Shown here piece by piece: positions 12,979 through 24,608 of a stretch of 64,000 nt of DNA. The position numbers and the translations under genes were made by a program. The stretch spans positions 62,001 through 126,000 of the forward strand of contig JAAVTG010000557.1 of assembly GCA_011947345.1 (NCBI GenBank). Reading direction: 5' to 3'. Each line of letters starts with the position of its first letter. Position 1 is the stretch's first letter. Source of the DNA: Phytophthora quininea (lineage: Eukaryota; Oomycota; Peronosporomycetes; Peronosporales; Peronosporaceae). A model generated the notes under the pieces. That model was given only the letters and a program-made list of their open reading frames with translations, made no database searches and had not been told where the DNA came from.

Positions 12979-13110
12979 CTCGCTCACAGCTGAAGCAGAC
13001 GATGGCGAGCTTCGCTTCGGCTATTTTCAAGGGTGGGGTTTCAATTCGGCAACTGTTCAAAGTTTGTCCACAACGCAGCAGCAAAATCTTCCAGTTATCC
13101 TACTACTAAA

Positions 13111-15793
13111 ATGCGAGGGAAGGCAGAAGAATCCCCGCTGGCATCACCTTCCAAGTCTCATCATGGAGAAAACAATATCGGTGAAGGAGCGGAACTGGAG
13201 GCAAAAGGACAGCAAGACTTGCAACAGGCTGTGGATCTGTACCAAAAAGGAATGGAAATTGCACACGGGGCCTCGAGTTTTGAAGACCACTGCCGTGCTA
13301 TCGAAAACTTCAGTCTGGCCATCGCAATTCGCGCTACCCAACCGCGATTTTTCCTGGCTCGCGGGAACGCTTTCCGTGCCATCGGTGAGCTTGAACGCGC
13401 TGCAAAGGATTACGGATCTGCTCTGGCGCTCGACGACCGCAGTGCCCTCTACTACGCAAACCGTGGGGCTTGTTATCGCAAGCTGAACCAAACAGCAAAA
13501 GCGCTCGAGGATCTCACCAATGCGATCGAGCTGGATGGTCGCAAGGCTCCTCATTATTTCAACCGTGCACTTATACTCCACGACGCAGGGTTTTATCGCG
13601 AGGCCATCATCGACTTCTCAAAGGCACTTGAAGACGGATCCACTGTTGCCAACGCGGCAGCCAGCAGTGCAGGAGCAAACAGCAATACTGCGATAACAAT
13701 TAACGGCGGTATCGGTGTTCGAGTTGAATATCGTGCACTCCAGACACGCGCCAATTGTTTTCGAAGGCTTGGGCTTTTGGCGAAGTGCATCGAGGACCTG
13801 CAAGCTGCCATCAAACTCGATTCACGGAATACGTCTGCTTTCTGCGCACTGGGACTTGCTCATTTCGAGTGTGGTTCCTACGAACGTGCCGCTGACGAAT
13901 TCACAAAAGCCATCGAACTCAACTCCAGTAACGCGAGTTACTTCAGCTATCGCGGCCTTTGTTACTACCGTCAAGGCCAGGAGGCTGCAGCAAAACAAAG
14001 AGCTCAACGAAACAACTTGGCTCCTTTAACTAGCGGTATGGGGGCATTTGCACGGCAATGTCTAGCGGACTTCAATAAGTGCATCCAACTCGATGGCCGC
14101 GATCCACAGCCGTATTTCTATCGTGGCTCCGTTCGTCTTGCAGTATCTCTGGATATGGACCAAGCTTCGGCAGGCAACAGCAATATCTCCGGTACTGAAC
14201 AAAAACACCAAACTTAACGAACGGTATTCCCAAACGACAGATCCAAAGTAGTGAATCTCCCTCGGTCGTTGCCGTTCCGGTAGACACTATGGTGAGCTAC
14301 ATGTCTGCGGCGGAGCAGCTTGAAGCAGCATTCGAAGATATAGAGATGGCCTGGACGTTGTGTCCCAGCAGCTCGCCCTACCAGATTGGCATGGCCATGA
14401 TCAACCAACTGAAGCAACGCCATTCTGAAGCTCGTAAAATATTTGAGGCAGTTGCATCAGCTTCGCCTGAGAACCGCAAGAGTGTACTCGTCAAATTTCA
14501 TTTGGCACTGTGTTGCCACGATCTCGGAGACTACGAACGCGCCTTGGAACTTCTCACAGACGCATTGGACGTACTTCCAGACGAACCAGTCTTCTTAGAA
14601 GCTCGGGGTTGATGCTGCAAGAAGTTAAAGCTCATCCGCTTGCACTAGCAGACTTCTCCCAGGCTATTAATCTTCTTGAAGGTTTCGAAGACCCCGATGA
14701 GCATGTCATTCTTGGTCTCCAGTACCTGCGTGGTGAAAGTGCACTTCGACTTGGTCGTTTCCGGGATGCTGTTGAAGACTGCAATGATGCTATTGCTGGT
14801 GGATACACCGCTGACATGGCAGCTCATAATTGTCGTGGTATGGCACACCGTGGTCTTGGCGACTACGATAGTGCTCTGGCCGACCTCAGTGTAAGTACAG
14901 AAGTCTGCAAAGCAGCACAATCGCTAACCACGCTTGCTTTCTAGACTTGCGTAGCAGAAGAACCCAAGAATGACATCTTCCGTTTTCACCGTGCACTGTG
15001 CTTGATGGAATGCGCGCGCTACTCGGAAGCACTCCTGATCTCCATGAGATTGTTACACACACTTCCACCGACACACAGTACGCTCTACTCGTTTTCCTTG
15101 CCGTCAGCGCAAAACTCATTGATGTGTCTTGATGTAGGCTGCTGTACTACATAGGTCTGTGCAATTACCATGAACAACAACCCAACGAATGCGTGGCATT
15201 CATGACGCGAGCCCTGGAATATAAACCTGCCCAGGAACTCCTTCCCGATCTGTAAGTTCCAGCGAGATCTCCATCTCATCACGAACTCATACTTTTGACA
15301 CTTACTGTTTTGTAGATACTACCGCATCGGGTTATCCCATGCTCTGGAAGGCCGCAATATGGATGCTGTCGAACATTTCACCAGTGCATTTGACCATTCC
15401 CTGCTCGTTGCGAAAAACGTTGAGGCAGGCGACAACAACATAGACACAGAATTCCAAACAACCGACGGCAAACAAAGCCAGCTCCATCAGCTCCGAGAGG
15501 CGCAGCTGCTGTACATCCATGAGCGCGCGAAGGCATTGCAGTTAGAACGATATCACGCAGAAGCACTCGCCGACTTCTCTTTCGTCATTACAAAGCAACC
15601 GACAAACGCGCACGCGTATTTCCGCCGTGGGTTTGCTCATAAAGCACTTGGCAACTTTAAAGCAGCGGCCAGCGATCTCCAGACAGCCCGGTTATTGGAC
15701 CCCAATAATCTCCAGCTCGTCGTCAACTACAAGGAATTGCGCGATGTTGAGTGCATCGTGCTGTGTGCACCAGGAGAAGAGAAACGTTACTAG
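13111..15793 (+). CDS. Tetratricopeptide-repeat (TPR) protein
   Basis: Scaffold-like protein of about 850 residues made of at least a dozen TPR units, e.g. YYANRGACYRKLNQTAKAL, AFCALGLAHFECGSYERAA, LALCCHDLGDYERALEL and AYFRRGFAHKALGNFKAA. The ATG at 13111 gives MRGKAEESPLASPSK. Introns are at 14891-14944, about 15078-15137 and about 15253-15315. Three single-base frame breaks lie at about 14201-14205 (A run), 14607-14611 (GGGGTT) and about 15030. In each case the next frame continues the TPR pattern at once, so these look like dropped bases. TPR arrays bind other proteins; the partner is not visible here. It has no membrane segment. Confidence 0.85.
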
Positions 15794-15936
15794 GCGGCAC
15801 ATCAATTTGGTTGCCGCCAGATATCCTGGCCGAACCGTCGCGTATCCGTCGAGAGGCGCCTTCACCGCACAGACAGCAACCAACAACCAGTCTCCACGCT
15901 ACGTGAGCGAAGAAAAACGATAGTTGGTCCGGTGCA

Positions 15937-16620
15937 ATGGGCAATGCCTGCTCTTGCTGTCGCTGGAGTCGCGTGGACACGAAGGACGGGAAGTGCAAGA
16001 AGGCGGACGACAAATGGTTTGAACAGGATTCGATGTCACTGGTAACCGCAAGACACGACACGGACGATATTGGATCCGACGATGAAGCTGACGGATCTAT
16101 CAAGCGGAAAGTGCTGCTGCGATCGCCACGACATACGAGTGACTCGAGAACTTATGACGATGAAAGCTTCGGGCGACACTCGAAACAAAGCCATAGAGCC
16201 AAATCTGCATCGATGGATGAAGGCTCTGGTCGCCATCCTGCCCGGTCGTTCGAGCATGGAGAAGCTGACTCGCGCCGTAGAAGCCGAACAACCACCGAAC
16301 ACCGGAAAAAGCATCGTCACCATCACTCAGCTATAGACGACGACCAACCTCGACGAGATCGAAGGAGCCACAGATCCACGTCGCTAGAAGTTCAGGATAG
16401 CGAGCGGCTTATGCTAACGTCTTCGATATCTCGCCAAGCTCGCTTTCCAGATGGCGACACTGAAAGTGTGGACTCCTTTCACGACTCAACCAGATCGCAC
16501 CGGTCATCATCTGCTTCATCATCATCACCAAAAGCGTCCTCAAGAACCGAGTCTCCAAACAAGACACGATATGGCCGGAAACACTACCGGGCGGATGCGA
16601 ATCGCAAAGTAAGTAAGTAG
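15937..16620 (+). CDS. Ser/Arg/His-rich protein with N-terminal dual-acylation motif
   Basis: A 227-residue protein starting MGNACSCCRWSR. Gly2 followed by three Cys within the first eight residues is the classic signal for N-myristoylation plus S-palmitoylation, which would hold it on the inner face of membranes. The rest is basic, polar and probably disordered, with repeated S/R/H stretches (KKHRHHHSA, RSHRSTSLE, RSHRSSSASSSSP). There is no catalytic domain. The ORF ends RKVSK, where the DNA reads GTAAGTAAGTAG; the GTAAGT could also be a splice donor leading to another exon, and I could not settle this. Function unknown. Confidence 0.6.
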   Translation: MGNACSCCRWSRVDTKDGKCKKADDKWFEQDSMSLVTARHDTDDIGSDDEADGSIKRKVLLRSPRHTSDSRTYDDESFGRHSKQSHRAKSASMDEGSGRHPARSFEHGEADSRRRSRTTTEHRKKHRHHHSAIDDDQPRRDRRSHRSTSLEVQDSERLMLTSSISRQARFPDGDTESVDSFHDSTRSHRSSSASSSSPKASSRTESPNKTRYGRKHYRADANRKVSK

Positions 16621-16891
16621 CCATCCCCATCATAAGCATTAGCACAGGAACACACAGATATGTACTTTCACCCACGCAAGTTGTTTGAGCCCATTCCCGT
16701 TGTGCTTCGCATTGATCCCTCTTTCCGCTTCTGTATCCAAAAGCCAGGCAACCCCACAACTACTGACATGCATGACATGGACTACAAATCATTCACTCAC
16801 TTTCGCGCATGGGTGCCGCTACTGGATGCTCTCGCGCATCGTCAAAGGATGGCGCTTAGCTGACGAAGCCGACACGCTCGAAGTAATCGGG

Positions 16892-19186
16892 TTATTTAGG
16901 CATGGAGTTGACGTACTGGAGTAGCCGCCGCTCCGAGATGCTGCCATCCAGCCCTGGAATACCACCGCCTTCGCTAGCTACAAACTTGAAAATCGGCTCC
17001 TCACTCTCGAACCCACCGAGGTTGTACGGCGCTTCCGTCGGTGTGTAAATGACGCCGTCTACTTCGTGCGTCACGCTCTTAGCGAACTTCGTCAGCATGT
17101 ACTCGGTTTTGGCCAGACGAAAGTGGTCCTTCATGCGAACGCGGAACGGTTCCTTGGAGTAGTCGAATGACTGATCCTAGACGGAGAAACGAAGGGTTAG
17201 TTCACTTTAACAAGTTTGGCTTCTCTGGTACGCGTACATTTTTACGCGGGACGATGATCTCGTTCTGTAAGCATTGCAGACGCTTCTCGAGCTTCTTTTG
17301 CCAAATCGGCGTGCCTTCCAAGAAAACAATGTCAAATGCCAGGTATCGTGACACCTTCGTGTCATGATCTTGATCTTCCACGATAAGTCCATCGATCAAA
17401 GTGTTCGCCTGAAATTCGTTCTATGCAGAGGATAAGTGTAAACGGCATAATATTAGGCAAACAGATTGGCAGTATTCTGGCCTTACAGTGATAACTTACC
17501 GGCGCTCTCCGTCGCGGAAACTTCATCTCCACCTTTGTGAAGGACATGTCACGAGACACAACATACGTGCCGTCAGCAGTCACGTAAAGAAGACATCGAC
17601 GCCTTAATCATGAACAAATGAAAAGATTAGATCAGCTTCCGATACGAGAAGGTGAGCAACACATACCCTCGAGCCCTCCAGGTGACAAGGTAATTCTTCG
17701 TCAAGCAGCCCTTCCGCTTGTACGCTCCTTCCGCCACATGCGTCGCCGTAAAAGGGATAGTCTACACACATAAATGTTAGTATTCGTCGGCTTCCATCCA
17801 CATCTGTGCCATCAGTGGTCTTACCTCACATCCAGGGAACCCTTCAATACCAGTAAGCTTTTCTAATGCCTTGGCCAGCTTCTGGTGTTCTTCTGACGAT
17901 GTTTTAAGCGTCTCGCCAAAGGTCAGAGGCAGTACTTCGTCCATCCATGAGCGAATCTTACGACGCTTAGCTGGGCGCTGTTCCTGGCGGTCCGGAGGGA
18001 TGTACATTGGCGCTTTGTACACCGGGGCGTAGGAAACCCGCCTGTCGTCGACGTTCGCCCGTTGTTAGCTGGCGAAGAAGACGCTTTGGCAGGCTCAGCG
18101 GCCGGAACCACAATCCTCTCCTTCCGCACAAACTTGTTGGCTCGATCTTGCTCCGTCACAACATCGCTGCCAACAATTGCCTCAAACTTGCGCTTGCGTG
18201 TCTCGTCGCTTTCCCATCGCGGAGGATCCGGGCACGTCAACTTCGTCGCTTCGGACGGCAATGTACTGAAGTACTTCCGGAACAACCGCTACAAATTGCA
18301 ACACACGTCAGAGCATCTTCCCCACCTTCAATCCCAACAGCACTACACACCTCGAGATAGTGTCGCGTATAAATTCCTGGTGGTGTCGAGGCAGCAAACT
18401 CCTCCAACGCAGCATCCAGGTTAAGTCCGCAGTGTTCCACCAAGAAACTGCAATCCAACCCAACTCATCAGCACTTTCATACTCACAGCCACAGGAGTAA
18501 AAGGTCCCGTACCTGACAACCAGAAAGCCCACAAAGTTGTACCCCTCGGCGCCGAAGACAGCCACGTCCATGTCCTTCCGTTCTCCCTTCATGTGGCCCA
18601 CAACTTCCTTGCAGAAGGCCTCCGCCATCTTGTCGTCGTGGACGTCTCCGTCCTCCTCTGCCGTCTCCACCTTCAGCTTGACGTACTGCACGTCCCAGTC
18701 GTCCCATTCCCTAATCAAAAGCACGACAACCGCCTCAGTCTCCCTCTCTTCAGTCATTTCCTCTCCTCTTTCCGTACTTGACATCGTGTAGAAACACATC
18801 CCCACCCGTGGCGTCAATGACCAGTCCCACGTTCACCACAGAGCCCGAGCGGGTGTCTGCAATTAGCTTCTCCATCAACGCAGACGGCGCGTAGCTCTTG
18901 CGGCCGGAGAAGTGGATCTCGTAGCTGCAAACAACACGGCATTCATCTTCAAAGGTCCTCACTACCTCTCTAGTCATTTTTGGTGTGACGTACATGCTCG
19001 ACAGCGGCGCTCGGATGGGCAGGATGGGGGCGCTCTTGACGCGCGTCGTGAACTGCGGCGTGAGCTCGAACTGCTGCCACTGTGGGGGTCCCAGCGCAGC
19101 AGCTTGCGGACCGACTGCGAGCCGTTCTTCTGCTGCGCCTGCTTGAGCTTGGCGGCCACCTCGGCCCGCGTCAGGTCGTCGCTCAT
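16892..19186 (-). CDS. mRNA capping-enzyme homologue with degenerate active sites (pseudoenzyme candidate)
   Basis: Same layout as animal/plant capping enzymes: an N-terminal DSP-fold RNA 5'-triphosphatase, then a guanylyltransferase (GTase). ATG at 19186 (MSDDLTRAEVAAKLKQ). Exons include 19186-18994 and one from 18924. The family text is unmistakable: FLVEHCGLNLDAALEEF, STPPGIYTRHYLE, GIEGFPGCEPIPF, YLAFDIVFLEG, THEVDGVIYTP. However, the phosphatase P-loop HCxxGxxRTG reads FGAEGYNFVG (18527-18556), so Cys and Arg are gone. GTase motif I KxDG reads RARG (17666-17677), so the GMP-accepting Lys is gone. Motif III (DGE) reads LIDGLIVED, with Leu for Glu. Motif V is FKFVA instead of LKWKP. The protein ends soon after motif V, without the OB fold. 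A one-base break lies in the G run at about 19083-19088. I infer that it is catalytically inactive and possibly regulatory or an RNA/polymerase-tail binder; a true capping enzyme should exist elsewhere in the genome. Confidence 0.85.
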
Positions 19187-19288
19187 GGGCGTGGGGATCC
19201 TGCTTCCTCTTCCTCTGCTACTTGGCGCGCACTGGCGTTCAACTGGTTAAAAACCTCGGGAGTCCGCACTCTGTGGAAAAACCTTGTT

Positions 19289-20529
19289 ATGCAAAGTGAT
19301 GGGTTTGGTGTACATCACATCAAATTGCGAGCCGCACATTTTCGGCTGCAAGGATGCAGCGCTTGTCGTCGGCGCTGCGCCAGCGGCGTGGAGAGCGCCA
19401 AACAGGGCCACGAGGAGCTGCAGCAGGTGCTGAGCAAGCTGAGAAAGATGGGGCAACGCAGTTCGCTGGAGCAGTTCAAAGAATCGCCGCTGGTGGCCAG
19501 ACTCAGCTCGCCCATCCAGTTCCATGGCCTTGGCAACATGATCTACAGCAATGCAGAGGAGAATCCGGAGGAGGTAAAGAAGGCTCTGCACGTGTGGAAG
19601 ATCGCAATGGATAAGGTAATGCCATGAAGGTATAGTTAGACAAAATTACAGATTATTGACGGTTTAATGGTTATTGCAGGGCAGTGAAAAGGCCAAGTTC
19701 AGCTACGCATTGTGTATGAAGAAGGGCATCGGTGGGTCCAATATTCGAACCGGAGCAATAGTAAAGAAGGACTGATGAATATGGTTGTCAAGGTTTCCCG
19801 AAGAAGGATGCAGCAGGCGCGACCAAATACTTTAAGGAGTTGGCGGGCATTGGCCATGGATGGGGAACTTTTGCTTACGCCGATGCGTTGAGTACTGGCG
19901 AGGGTACGCGGAAGAACGAGAAGAAGGCCTTCGAACTTTTCAAGAAGTGCGCCGAGACTGGACTTCCACCGGCGTTCATGAATGTCTCCAACATGTACAT
20001 GTCGGGCATCGGAACCAAAAAGTGAGGCGTCTTTGGTGTTATTGCAGTGTCTGATACTATACTTAACTTTCTACGTTAGAACGAGGTTGAGGCGATGAAA
20101 TGGTTGATCAAGGCAGCAGACGCTGGAGATCCTACTGCCAAGTCCCGCTTGGGAGAGTGCTACTCGCTCGGCAAAAATGGCGTCGAGAAGAACCAGGCAC
20201 GGGCTGTTCAGTACTACAAAGAGGCTGCGACTGCAGGCATCATCACTGCACAATTCAACCTGGGTTACCTATTCCTCACGGGCGACGGTGTGCCAAAGGA
20301 CCCACTTCAGGCTGAAGCGCTTTTCCGCAGAGCAGCTGAGAAGGGCTTCGTTATGGCTATGGTGAACCTTGCACAAATGTATCGTTCAGGATTCGGTAAA
20401 GTGCCCAAGGATGTGGAACTTGCACGCAAATGGCTGGAACTGGCAGCTCCTCATGACCCGAACGCAAAAGAGCTGCTGAAGGCTATCACGGAGGAGAATA
20501 AGCAGGAAGCGACGACTGCCAAACACTGA
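19289..20529 (+). CDS. Sel1-like repeat (SLR) protein
   Basis: About 330 residues with 6-7 Sel1-type helix-turn-helix repeats: AKFSYALCMKKGIGFPKKD, GWGTFAYADALSTGEGTRKN, PAFMNVSNMYMSGIGTKKN, AKSRLGECYSLGKNGVEKN, AQFNLGYLFLTGDGVPKDP, AMVNLAQMYRSGFGKVPKD. Such proteins act as adaptors, often in ER quality control or signalling; nothing here names the partner. Introns are at about 19616-19679, 19731-19792 and 20022-20081. Two starts are possible: ATG 19289 in the main frame, or ATG 19354 (MQRLSSALRQRR, presequence-like), which needs a frame change near 19388. It is divergent from the capping-enzyme homologue. Confidence 0.85.
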
Positions 20530-20579
20530 CACCAATGATTTCAGGCTCGAAACGTATCTAATTGTTGAATTTTACTGAG

Positions 20580-22058
20580 CTACATCGTGAACACGGACAC
20601 AAACGCCTGAATCGTACAGACAGCGCAAACGATGGAGCTGGCGAACAGGATGATCCAGGCCGTGAGCTTGCGACGGTCTGTGTTCGGTTTTTCACGCCGA
20701 ATGCAGACGTAGGAGACGCACGGCAGGACGTACGAGATAAGGAGGCCAACCGTGGAGCCCATCAGGTTCCACACAACAGCAACGCCAGGCGATAGTAGCG
20801 CGATCGTGATGACACTTGCCATGATACCGACAGTGAGCAGCACATGGACGGTAGTAGCGCTGAACCACCCTTGCGGTGCCTCATTTACAGCGGCAATCTG
20901 CACCCTCCACTATCAGTCAACAGCGCCGTTGCTTCTCCCAGTGTATCTTCTTCAGAGTCTGATGAATCTGGCGTGTAGTAGACTTTCGCACGAGTGCGGA
21001 AAAAGTTGCGGATAATTTTCGCCAAGCGGCGCAAGTTTGCACGGCACGGCTGGATGATGAGCGGCAAGCTGAGCTGAATGGTGACCAACAAGCCCAGCCG
21101 ACCAAGATTCACAAGTGGGTCGCTGTCGCTGAAGTTGTTCAGAATATCTCCTTGTACACCTTGTAGTTGCTGGAACGCGAAAAGGTAGCCCATGACCCCA
21201 ACCAGAATGTAAAACAGAAACGTGGAGAACATGGTGGACGCGACGATCTTCTTCAAACGGTGGCGTGTGGGCTTGTGCAGCTCTCGATACACTGGCAGCA
21301 CGTTGAAGTGGCACAGAAAGACACGGAAATGATTGGGAAGGCGTAGGCTGCGTCGGACCAGTACGTCGGGAACAACTTTACTGGGACCATGTGCTCCGCT
21401 TCAACATCCATTGCATCTTCCTGCTTGAACGTGACCCCCACCGCTCGCACTGTGATTGCAATAGCCAGCACGAGCACCGATACAAGACTGAAGATGGAGG
21501 TGAACCGAAGCGCGTCCATGGATCTCGCCAACAGCGCCGGCGAAACGAGCAGCACGCAGATGACCGTCAGCAAGTTCTGCTCTGCCACAGATAGCGCTCT
21601 TCCGTAGAGAAACCTGGCGCCGAGAGATGTCACCAGGTCCTTGGTCAGGATCACGTATGCTACTAAAGTCAGGAACGTGAGCAGCACGAGCAGCACCACT
21701 GTAACGCGACCGGCGCGAACGCCCAGAGCTTTGCGCACCACTTCTTCGTACGAGGCGGCGCGTCCTCGGCGGCTGCAGCTCACGATGACATAGAGACTGA
21801 AGGTCGAGGCGGAGGCGGCCACCACCATGAAGACGAGCGCTAGAAGGATCCCGCACTTGTCGAAGGCGAAGGGCAGCGACAGGATGCCGCCGCCGATGAT
21901 GGTACTGACCAGATTGAAGATGGCGGACGGCGCTGTGGCTGTGCGTGTGGTGGCGAGCGGTCCCGGGGAGAAGAACTCGTGGCTAAAGCGGTTCCGCTCG
22001 TAGCGGTACACCCCGTGTCCATCATGTTGCCTTGCGACGACGGCGGCGCCGACTCCAT
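20580..22058 (-). CDS. Amino-acid transporter, AAAP/SLC38 type
   Basis: Membrane permease with about 11 transmembrane helices. The ATG at 22058 gives MESAPPSSQGNMMDTG. The family's first-helix motif is present (AIFNLVSTIIGGGILSLPFA), followed by hydrophobic helices such as VTVVLLVLLTFLTLVAYVI and FSLVSVLVLAIAITV, then FLCHFNVLPVYREL, and in the last exon VIITIALLSPGVAVVWNLMGS-type text. It probably imports neutral amino acids with Na+ or H+. Two one-base breaks lie in homopolymers: the C run near 22010-22013 (GGGG on the coding strand) and AAA at 21317-21319. An intron at about 20904 precedes the final exon. It ends 50 bp from the Sel1 gene's stop, tail to tail. Confidence 0.88.
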
Positions 22059-22223
22059 CTCGACCGTAGCAGCTCTTGGCGTTGGAATGGGAAACCGCTT
22101 ATGATACTCTCTTGCGTGGAAACGGCGCTGGACTGGGAATTTGTATTGGGCTGAGAAGGGGCCCTAATTGGACGAATTTGCACAAACAAATTGATTGGTA
22201 GAAAATGAACACATGGCTACACT

Positions 22224-24474
22224 TCAGACTTGACACTTGGTGATGCTGTGGCGATTAACCTTGGTCTGCACATTGAACTGTTTCTTCCTGAGTTCTTGAC
22301 GGGATTCCCACGGACCAGTGGCGAACAGAGTGAAGCTGTGGCCTGCAGCAATGGAGACGATGGGTCCGACGCCGTAATCGCGGAAGCTGCCGCGGTCCAC
22401 GACACCAGGCTCGGCGAGATCAACCGCACCGACCTTCGCTCCTTGTCGTCCAAGACAACCGAGCGCGTTCTGGCCCCACGTGTACAGGTTTCCATCGACA
22501 CCTAAGGCGCAACTGTGGTGAGATGATGTCGAGACGGAGACGCAGCGGATCTGGCGGTCATACAGCGTTGGAATGCAGGCTGAACACAATGTTACAGTCA
22601 GTCCTGCGAGATATAGCTGCAGGACGAAGCACATTTCACTTACTCGGAACAGCAGCGAGTTTCTGCTCCCCAAGCCGAGCTGCAGGCAATAAAGGAGCGC
22701 ACGTTATTAATTTGCTGCAGAAGTCAACAACAAACGCACCTGTCCTTGAAGGCCACTCCCAAATGTGAATGTGAAGCCGCCAGAGCTGTCACTACTAGAT
22801 GATGTCGAGCATATCCTTCTCGGTACTTTTACGGCGACAGACTCCTCTCGCGGCCGCGCAAGGCAAACCGAATGCCAACTGCCACAACAGACGTCCAGAA
22901 CGATGTGCTTCTCGAGAGCTGTCACTAGGTGGGGGTGGAAAGCATTGTCATTTCTGCCAAGCCCCAGTCTTCCTCCATCACCACAACCGAACGTAAAGAG
23001 CTGGCCATCAGCAGTCACTACGGCGGTGTGTACAGCCCCGCAAGACACTCTTGCGATGCGCTTGGTCTGCAACGCTTCAACAATTGTTGGGGACGGAAAG
23101 CACAGCTGCAGGCGTTTGTCTTTGATTCCAGCACGCTTGGTCTCACCCAAGCCAAGCTGTCCGCTGCCGCAACTACCCCATGCAAACAAGCGCCCATCGT
23201 TGGTAATCGCCGCTGTATGTGTATTCCCCACGCTGACAGTAACGACGTGCGATTTCGCCATGGCTTCCACGCAGAATGGCTCCATCGGAATGCTTTTGCT
23301 TCCATACTCGCAGGTGCCAATACCCAACTCGCCGTATTCTCCTCCTCCCCAGGTAAAGCATTCCCCTTTGTCGCTTGCCATAGCGATGTGGCCATTAGTT
23401 CGGCCGCACGAAATATGAGCAAGGTTCTTGCTCGACAAAGATGGCAGTAGCTTCGGCAACAGAAAGCTCGAACGGCTTTCGGTCGTGTCACTTTCTCGGT
23501 TGTGCTGCTCCTGGTGCTGCCGTGACTTGTCAGGTTTTGACACGGCTTCATCAAACACGGCATGTCCAGCACCACCCCATCCGAAAACACGGCCATCCTC
23601 GGCTAGGGCGAACGCAAAATTGGTGCCAAAACCCTGTACACAGTCCAAAATCGCACGAAGTCAATAAGGGAAGGTGCAGGTGAACGGCCATAGTAGCATG
23701 CACGCATACAGCTTGTCAACCGATCGGCTTTACCGCGAAAACGTGTGTGACGTGCGCTCCACGAAAGCTTGTGATCTCTGTCGGACTCTCGCAGGGGCGA
23801 CGGTGTCCCAGACCTAGTTCTCCGCTTGAATTGCAGCCAAACCCGAAGACACGCCCCGAGGCTACCAACAGCAACAACACGCATCTCGTTCCATTAGCAC
23901 AAGCCATTCCACTAGCAGCCAATAAAATACGGACCAAGAACGGCGTCCTTCTGCAGCTCTAGCACCCGCTGCTCCTTCAGCCTCGCCTGAGTTTCAGGCT
24001 CGTGCACCCAGCCCTGTATGCGAGCCACTAGATCCAGCTTCTTGCCTTCCACTGGCAAGTCTAGCAGTAAGCAGGCAGCATCCAGCTCGCTCTTGCACCA
24101 CGTAGATACGTCCACTTGGCGCCAAAACTCTCTTGACTTGGGCAGGCTGCGGATTGCCTCGCCCTAAGCAAAGTCCACGCAATAAACACACAAGTAAAAG
24201 TTATGTATTACTTGTCGAGAATACAATATTGATGCTTACTTCGTAGGACGGGAGCTGCTCGCGGCTCCAGATGCGCTCGCGCTCCTGCGGGTCCGAGAGT
24301 CGAGCGATCCGCGTCTTGCGTCGCAAACTGGCGGTCAGACTCTCTGTTGCGCCCCTGATCGTCGCCCTCGAGACGCATATTGGAGCGTAGATCATCCTGC
24401 AGTGCCGCCAGCAGCTTCATCGCGCGCTGCTCGCGCAGACGGTCGAGCGGATTCGACGACGAGGTCGAGGTCAT
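22224..24474 (-). CDS. RCC1-repeat protein with N-terminal SAP domain
   Basis: The ATG at 24474 gives MTSTSSSNPLDRLREQRAMK. The second exon contains a SAP-like helix-turn-helix (WCKSELDAACLLLDLPVEGKK, LDLVARIQGWV), a DNA/chromatin-binding motif. The rest is a seven-blade-type RCC1 propeller with repeated GxxHTAA / LFxWGxxxxGQLG text: GECFTWGGGEYGELGIG, GRLFAWGSCGSGQLGLG, GQLFTFGCGDGGRLGLG, GNLYTWGQNALGCLG. RCC1 blades bind nucleosomes or act as Ran-GEF, or as adaptors in ubiquitin ligases. With a SAP domain, a chromatin role is plausible but not shown. There are several introns, and a frame change in exon 1 near 24320. It shares a ~135-bp divergent promoter with the gene at 24609. Confidence 0.82.
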
Positions 24475-24608
24475 CGCGCTTCAAGTTGCTCTGCGTCTCT
24501 TCGGCATTGTATACCTTTTGTCATACGTTATTCAAGTGTTGATGTTACTTGTATAATTCTCCAGATGGCTACACATTGCCTTTCAAATATATCCACTCAC
24601 TTTTCAGG

